Shown: positions 5,495 through 8,542 of the stretch, in pieces
How the letters are laid out: each line of letters starts with the position of its first letter
Position numbering within the stretch: the stretch's first letter is position 1
Assembly: GCA_002787615.1 (NCBI GenBank)
Contig: PCXJ01000085.1
Coordinates: 1-8,542, forward strand
From: Alphaproteobacteria bacterium CG11_big_fil_rev_8_21_14_0_20_44_7
Lineage (GTDB): Bacteria; Pseudomonadota; Alphaproteobacteria; Rickettsiales; 21-14-0-20-44-7
Reading direction: 5' to 3'
Length of the DNA stretch: 8,542 nucleotides
Notes under the pieces: model-generated
What the model saw: only the letters and a program-made list of their open reading frames with translations
What the model was told of the DNA's origin: nothing
Databases searched by the model: none
Position numbers and translations under genes: made by a program

Positions 5495-7704
5495 AATTTA
5501 TTATCGCGCGGGAAGCCTTGCGGTGCCATGCGTCCGGACTGCGCGCGCTTGCCTATCCACGGGGTGAGGTCAGTTTCGGTGCGGGTGCGGTTCTTGCCCT
5601 GCGACCATGAAAGCCCTTCGGCGAGATTAAAACAGGTGATATCGGCAATTTCAGCATCCTTATATTTCTGCAAGGCAACACCCTGCCCGCGCTTCATTTC
5701 CGGTAATTCGGCAAGCGGGAAAATCAGCAATTTACGGTTATTGCCCGAAACTGCAACCATATCGCCATTGATTTTGACCATGGTTAGCGCCTTTTTATCA
5801 CCAACGTTCAGCACTTGTTTGCCACCTTTGGTTTGCGCCAGAACATCAGCTCCCGCAACAATAAAACCCTTGCCCATAGTTGATGCAATCAGATATTTTT
5901 CGCCAGCCTTATAGACCAGCAGATTCAGGATTTTTTCATCCTGTTCCATATCGACAAGCAAGCTTATCGGTGCGCCAAAGCCTTTTCCGGTTTGGATTTT
6001 ATCACCGCCAATTGTATAAAACTTGCCGGAAGTGGTGAATATCAGCAATTTATCGGTTGTGCGGCATTTGAGCGCAAAACGCTCGGCATCGCCTTCCTTA
6101 TATTTCGTGTCGGAAACGTCATCTTTATAGCCTTTTAGCGCACGAATCCAGCCCTTGTCGGAAAGCAAAACCGTAATCGGCTCACTCTCGATAAATGCCT
6201 CAATATCCACCACCACAGCCTCGCCCGGCTCTTTGATGATGGTTCGGCGCGCACCGAGTTTTGTGCCACTGCCGAATCTTTCACGGATATCTTGCAACTC
6301 CGCCCTAATCATCTTTTTGCGCTTTGATTCATCTTCAATGAGTGATTGCAATTCTGCCTGTTCTGCCAGCAATTCCTCATGCTCTTTGCGGATTTCAAAT
6401 TCCTCAAGTTTACGCAAATTACGCAGGCGCAAATTCAGGATGCTTTCTGCCTGCAAATCGGTCAGCGCCCATTTCTTAATCATCACCGCTTTCGGCTCAT
6501 CTTCTTCACGGATAATGCGGATAACTTCATCAATATTCAGATAGGCAATCAACAGCCCGTCCAGAATCTCCAAGCGGCGGGCGATTTCTGCCAAGCGATG
6601 CTGGCTGCGGCGCATAATCACATTATCGCGATGCTGCAAGAATTGCTCTAGCGCTTCCTTGATGTTCAACACACGCGGCACACCGTTAATATCAATCACA
6701 TTGAGATTGAGTGAAATGCGCTTTTCAAATTCTGTGAGTTTGAACACAGACTCCATCAACATTTCTGCATCAACGGCGCGTGATTTAGGCTCAATCACAA
6801 TGCGGATATTCTCATCCGATTCATCGCGGAAATTTCCGATAAGCGGGAGTTTTTTGGCAGAAAATACTTCAGCCATTTTCTCAATCAATTTATCCTTTTG
6901 CACCTGATAGGGGATTTCAGTAATCACAATTTGATATTGCCCGCGCTCATGCTCTTCCTTTTCCCATTTCGCACGAATGCGGAATGAACCGCGCCCGCTT
7001 TTATAAGCTTCCAAAATCGCCTGTTTATTCTCCAGCAAAGAACCACCCGTTGGCAAATCAGGCCCTTGGACGATTTCCATAATCTCTTCAATATCGGTGG
7101 ATTTTTTCTTGAGCAAAGCTTGCGCCGCCTCACATAATTCGTCCAGATTATGCGGTGGAATGCTGGTCGCCATACCAACTGCAATCCCCTCAGAACCGTT
7201 TGCCAGCAAGTTCGGGAAGGTGGCAGGCATCACAACCGGCTCGCTTTCTTCCCCGTCATAGGTTGGGCGAAAATCCACCGTATCGCGGTTGATATCACGC
7301 AATAATTCCAGCGCAATCGCGGTTAGGCGCGCCTCGGTATAACGCATTGCAGCCGGATTATCACCGTCAATTGAACCGAAATTCCCCTGCCCTTCAACCA
7401 GCGGATAGCGCACCGCGAAATCTTGCGCGAGCCGCACCATCGCATCATAAACCGCCGTGTCACCATGCGGGTGATATTTACCGATAACATCACCGACAAC
7501 CCGCGCACATTTCTTGAAGCCGTTTTCAGGATTGAGTTTGAGCTGATGCATAGCATAAAGCAAACGCCGATGTACGGGCTTTAAACCATCGCGCACATCA
7601 GGCAAGCTACGTGACATAATGGTGGAAAGCGAATAGGCGAGATAGCGCTCGCTCAGCGCCGCCGAGAAGCTTATATCACCTGTATATGCATCTGAATTTG
7701 TCAT
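5491..7704 (-). CDS. parC: DNA topoisomerase IV subunit A, ParC
   Basis: Breaks and rejoins DNA in the ParC2ParE2 enzyme that unlinks daughter chromosomes. The length of 737 residues fits ParC (E. coli 752) rather than GyrA (about 875). Order: winged-helix/breakage domain with LPDVRDGLKPVHRRLLYAM (34-52); the quinolone-region segment GKYHPHGDTAVYDAMV (75-90); catalytic Y122 in AAMRYTEARL; tower and gate region with the isoleucine-bearing intercalation area before PPHNLDEL (183-190); a charged coiled-coil-like stretch about 360-475; C-terminal beta-pinwheel about 500-690. The pinwheel lacks the QRRGGKG GyrA box and has only degenerate turns (QTGKGFG, QTKGGKQ, MKRGQG), as expected for ParC. The tail WIGKRAQSGR...GFPRDNKF matches alphaproteobacterial ParC as I know it. 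It follows the 239-residue gene by 43 bases. No Shine-Dalgarno sequence precedes the ATG at 7704, and the upstream in-frame TGA rules out a longer ATG start. Confidence 0.95.
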   Translation of the reverse strand: MTNSDAYTGDISFSAALSERYLAYSLSTIMSRSLPDVRDGLKPVHRRLLYAMHQLKLNPENGFKKCARVVGDVIGKYHPHGDTAVYDAMVRLAQDFAVRYPLVEGQGNFGSIDGDNPAAMRYTEARLTAIALELLRDINRDTVDFRPTYDGEESEPVVMPATFPNLLANGSEGIAVGMATSIPPHNLDELCEAAQALLKKKSTDIEEIMEIVQGPDLPTGGSLLENKQAILEAYKSGRGSFRIRAKWEKEEHERGQYQIVITEIPYQVQKDKLIEKMAEVFSAKKLPLIGNFRDESDENIRIVIEPKSRAVDAEMLMESVFKLTEFEKRISLNLNVIDINGVPRVLNIKEALEQFLQHRDNVIMRRSQHRLAEIARRLEILDGLLIAYLNIDEVIRIIREEDEPKAVMIKKWALTDLQAESILNLRLRNLRKLEEFEIRKEHEELLAEQAELQSLIEDESKRKKMIRAELQDIRERFGSGTKLGARRTIIKEPGEAVVVDIEAFIESEPITVLLSDKGWIRALKGYKDDVSDTKYKEGDAERFALKCRTTDKLLIFTTSGKFYTIGGDKIQTGKGFGAPISLLVDMEQDEKILNLLVYKAGEKYLIASTMGKGFIVAGADVLAQTKGGKQVLNVGDKKALTMVKINGDMVAVSGNNRKLLIFPLAELPEMKRGQGVALQKYKDAEIADITCFNLAEGLSWSQGKNRTRTETDLTPWIGKRAQSGRMAPQGFPRDNKF

Positions 7705-7721
7705 CGCTAGGCAATCTAGCG
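7705..7721 (-). promoter_or_regulatory. Leader hairpin 1, abutting the parC start codon
   Basis: The minus strand reads CGCTAG-ATTGC-CTAGCG, a perfect 6-bp stem with a 5-base loop. Its last base is the one immediately before ATG. Folding would put structure exactly where the ribosome lands. The structure is visible; a regulatory role is inferred. Confidence 0.5.
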
Positions 7722-7739
7722 GAGGAATCCTGATTCCTC
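7722..7739 (-). promoter_or_regulatory. Leader hairpin 2, directly upstream of hairpin 1
   Basis: The minus strand reads GAGGAATC-AG-GATTCCTC, perfectly complementary arms of 8 bases around 2 (in practice a 7-bp stem with a 4-base loop). It directly adjoins hairpin 1 with no spacer. It contains two GANTC sites (7725-7729 and 7732-7736), the target of the alphaproteobacterial methylase CcrM. It also holds the only purine-rich AGGA stretches of the leader. It is not followed by a T-run on the parC strand, so it is not a standard terminator for the upstream gene. Confidence 0.5.
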
Positions 7740-7749
7740 AAGTGTTTTT
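7738..7749 (+). repeat. 12-bp direct repeat TCAAGTGTTTTT, copy 1
   Basis: Identical to 8500-8511 in the same orientation. The two copies bracket the 239-residue gene, one across its stop codon and one in its promoter region. Confidence 0.45.
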
Positions 7750-8467
7750 AAGCTATTCCCATTCCACCCGACACATCTTTTTGCGATGCGCCATATTTTT
7801 GCGGGTCTTTTTTGATGAGCGCTCTTAAAGCATCTATTCTTGCATTTGCGTATCCAACACCAAGCTCTTCCTCACCTTTTCTTATCACCGCAAATACCGC
7901 ATCCGGATCCTGCGTTGCCTCCAAAGCGGTTCTGTCTATCTCTCTTGAGCATGACTTCCAATATGAGTGAGCCGCACCTACAATTGCCGCTGACAAAGCT
8001 GCAATCCCAGTTCCAACTATAAAAGAGCCATTACCTCCAGTTAGAATAGGTCCGGCAATTGCGATTGCTATACCGCTAAGCAGAGGTATTACGTAAAGAT
8101 TTCTAATATTGTAAACTGGAAGAAAAGCTTGACTATAATAATATCCGGCATAATGCTGAGCCAAAATGACATTTTTTTCTCTGGGATTTAATTCTGCGAA
8201 TTTTTCATAAGGTATCCCTATTTTTTGTTCTTCGAGATTATACCCACCTCCTTCAGCTCCATCATACACCTCCGAAATATGAATATCCGGTTTTTCAATC
8301 TCAGCGTAATATGCGCCAATCGAGCTTTCACGCAGAACTCTATCGACATTACGCAGCACTTCCCCATATGGGCTGTCTGCAGGAATATCATCCAATGATA
8401 GCCACAAATATTCCGTTGCTGCTTTTGGCGGGCCACTGGGGATGTGCATTGATTCTTCATCTGTCAT
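7748..8467 (-). CDS. Membrane protein, possible inactive M48-like metallopeptidase homologue
   Basis: I know no named family member for certain. The 239 residues hold an N-terminal soluble part (1-120), two probable membrane helices (about 124-142, LYVIPLLSGIAIAIAGPIL, and 149-166, FIVGTGIAALSAAIVGAA) and a polar C-terminal part. The layout follows M48 peptidases: IGIPYEKFAELNPREKNVILAQHYAGYY (83-110) sits where M48 enzymes have VxAHELGH. SREIDRTALEATQDPDA (174-190) after the hairpin sits where they have SRxxExxAD...DP. Here the HExxH motif reads H105-Y-A-G-Y109, so the catalytic Glu and second His are Tyr; the third ligand Glu is Asp178 and the following Asp is Leu182. Zinc proteolysis is therefore unlikely. 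The match is from pattern alone. ATG at 8467 is the first start after an in-frame TAA but has no Shine-Dalgarno; Met7 at 8449 is an alternative. It precedes parC by 43 bases on the same strand. Confidence 0.82.
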   Translation of the reverse strand: MTDEESMHIPSGPPKAATEYLWLSLDDIPADSPYGEVLRNVDRVLRESSIGAYYAEIEKPDIHISEVYDGAEGGGYNLEEQKIGIPYEKFAELNPREKNVILAQHYAGYYYSQAFLPVYNIRNLYVIPLLSGIAIAIAGPILTGGNGSFIVGTGIAALSAAIVGAAHSYWKSCSREIDRTALEATQDPDAVFAVIRKGEEELGVGYANARIDALRALIKKDPQKYGASQKDVSGGMGIA

Positions 8468-8472
8468 GCCAC

Positions 8473-8485
8473 AGCTTGTAGTTAA
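8473..8485 (-). repeat. 13-mer TTAACTACAAGCT, copy 2
   Basis: Same 13 bases as 5001-5013, here on the minus strand and 5 bases upstream of the ATG at 8467. Similarity continues loosely on both sides: TTAAT further upstream, and a GCAT a few bases downstream. Confidence 0.6.
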
Positions 8486-8503
8486 ATTACATTAATACAT
8501 CAA
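8475..8503 (-). promoter_or_regulatory. Candidate promoter matching the one at 4983-5011
   Basis: TTGATG (8503-8498), a 17-base spacer and TACAAG (8480-8475). The spacer agrees with that of the 5045 promoter at 12 of 17 positions and contains TTAA-N6-TTAAC. A start 7-8 bases past TACAAG would fall at or next to the ATG, so the transcript would be nearly leaderless if this promoter is used. Confidence 0.35.
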
Positions 8504-8520
8504 GTGTTTTTTAGTATCAA
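8492..8520 (-). promoter_or_regulatory. Alternative promoter for the 239-residue gene
   Basis: TTGATA (8520-8515, 5 of 6) and TATTAA (8497-8492, 4 of 6) are separated by 17 bases. Transcription would start near 8485, giving a leader of about 18 bases. If this is the true promoter, the shared 13-mer lies around the start site as a possible operator rather than being a -10 element. Confidence 0.4.
8500..8511 (+). repeat. 12-bp direct repeat TCAAGTGTTTTT, copy 2
   Basis: Second copy of the repeat at 7738-7749; both then reach an A after a run of 5 or 6 T. It overlaps both candidate promoters of the 239-residue gene. Confidence 0.45.
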
Positions 8521-8542
8521 TCTTATTAGAATAAAAAACGAC

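Noticed and set aside
5491..7704. gyrA instead of parC
   Set aside because: The length, the lack of a QRRGGKG box and the FPRDNKF-type tail favour ParC.
7722..7749. Rho-independent terminator (hairpin followed by AAGTGTTTTT on the plus strand)
   Set aside because: The T-run is on the plus strand, where no gene runs into it; on the gene-bearing minus strand the hairpin is preceded by A's and followed directly by another hairpin.
8529..8542. T-run (GTCGTTTTTT on the minus strand) at the right edge, like a terminator tail
   Set aside because: Any hairpin would lie outside the window, so it cannot be supported.

Overview
The window looks like chromosome from a moderately AT-rich, gene-dense bacterium, most likely an alphaproteobacterium. 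The evidence is the ParC sequence, with its alphaproteobacterial-style catalytic region and C-terminal tail (WIGKRAQSGR...GFPRDNKF), and the order rlmE-guaB-rsmB, which I recall from many alphaproteobacteria. A complete guaB argues against the most reduced intracellular parasites. I cannot name a genus. There are no rRNA or tRNA genes, no CRISPR array and no recognisable transposon.

Layout, left to right. (1) Plus strand, 2-1903: the 3' two thirds of ligA (NAD-dependent DNA ligase, cut by the window edge), then 18 bases later a small exported protein with a likely TIMP/netrin-like fold. (2) Minus strand, 4975-1889: rlmE (23S rRNA Um2552 methyltransferase), guaB (IMP dehydrogenase) and a short RsmB/NOP-family rRNA m5C methyltransferase. 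They form a tight operon-like run joining GTP synthesis with ribosome maturation. The last gene overlaps the exported-protein gene tail to tail. (3) Plus strand, 5045-5494: a 149-residue orphan protein with its own probable promoter. (4) Minus strand, 8467-5491: a 239-residue membrane protein that reads like an M48-type metallopeptidase with a destroyed active site, then parC (topoisomerase IV subunit A).

Most of the window is housekeeping. The parts worth a second look are the two unfamiliar genes around parC and several short control-like structures. The upstream regions of both unfamiliar genes share an identical 13-mer and a TTAA-N6-TTAAC arrangement resembling a CtrA site, each placed between candidate -35 and -10 elements. 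The 43-base leader of parC is almost entirely two tandem perfect hairpins, the second ending at the base before the ATG, with no ordinary Shine-Dalgarno sequence. The guaB ribosome binding site lies in the loop of a 7-bp hairpin. The exported protein may begin with a cysteine after signal-peptide cleavage, as animal TIMPs do.

The genome is compact: two convergent gene pairs overlap at their 3' ends, one start codon overlaps the previous stop, and no intergenic stretch exceeds about 75 bases. I see no multi-gene defence or mobile system. The most novel candidate is the pseudo-peptidase and its possible co-regulation with the 149-residue orphan.
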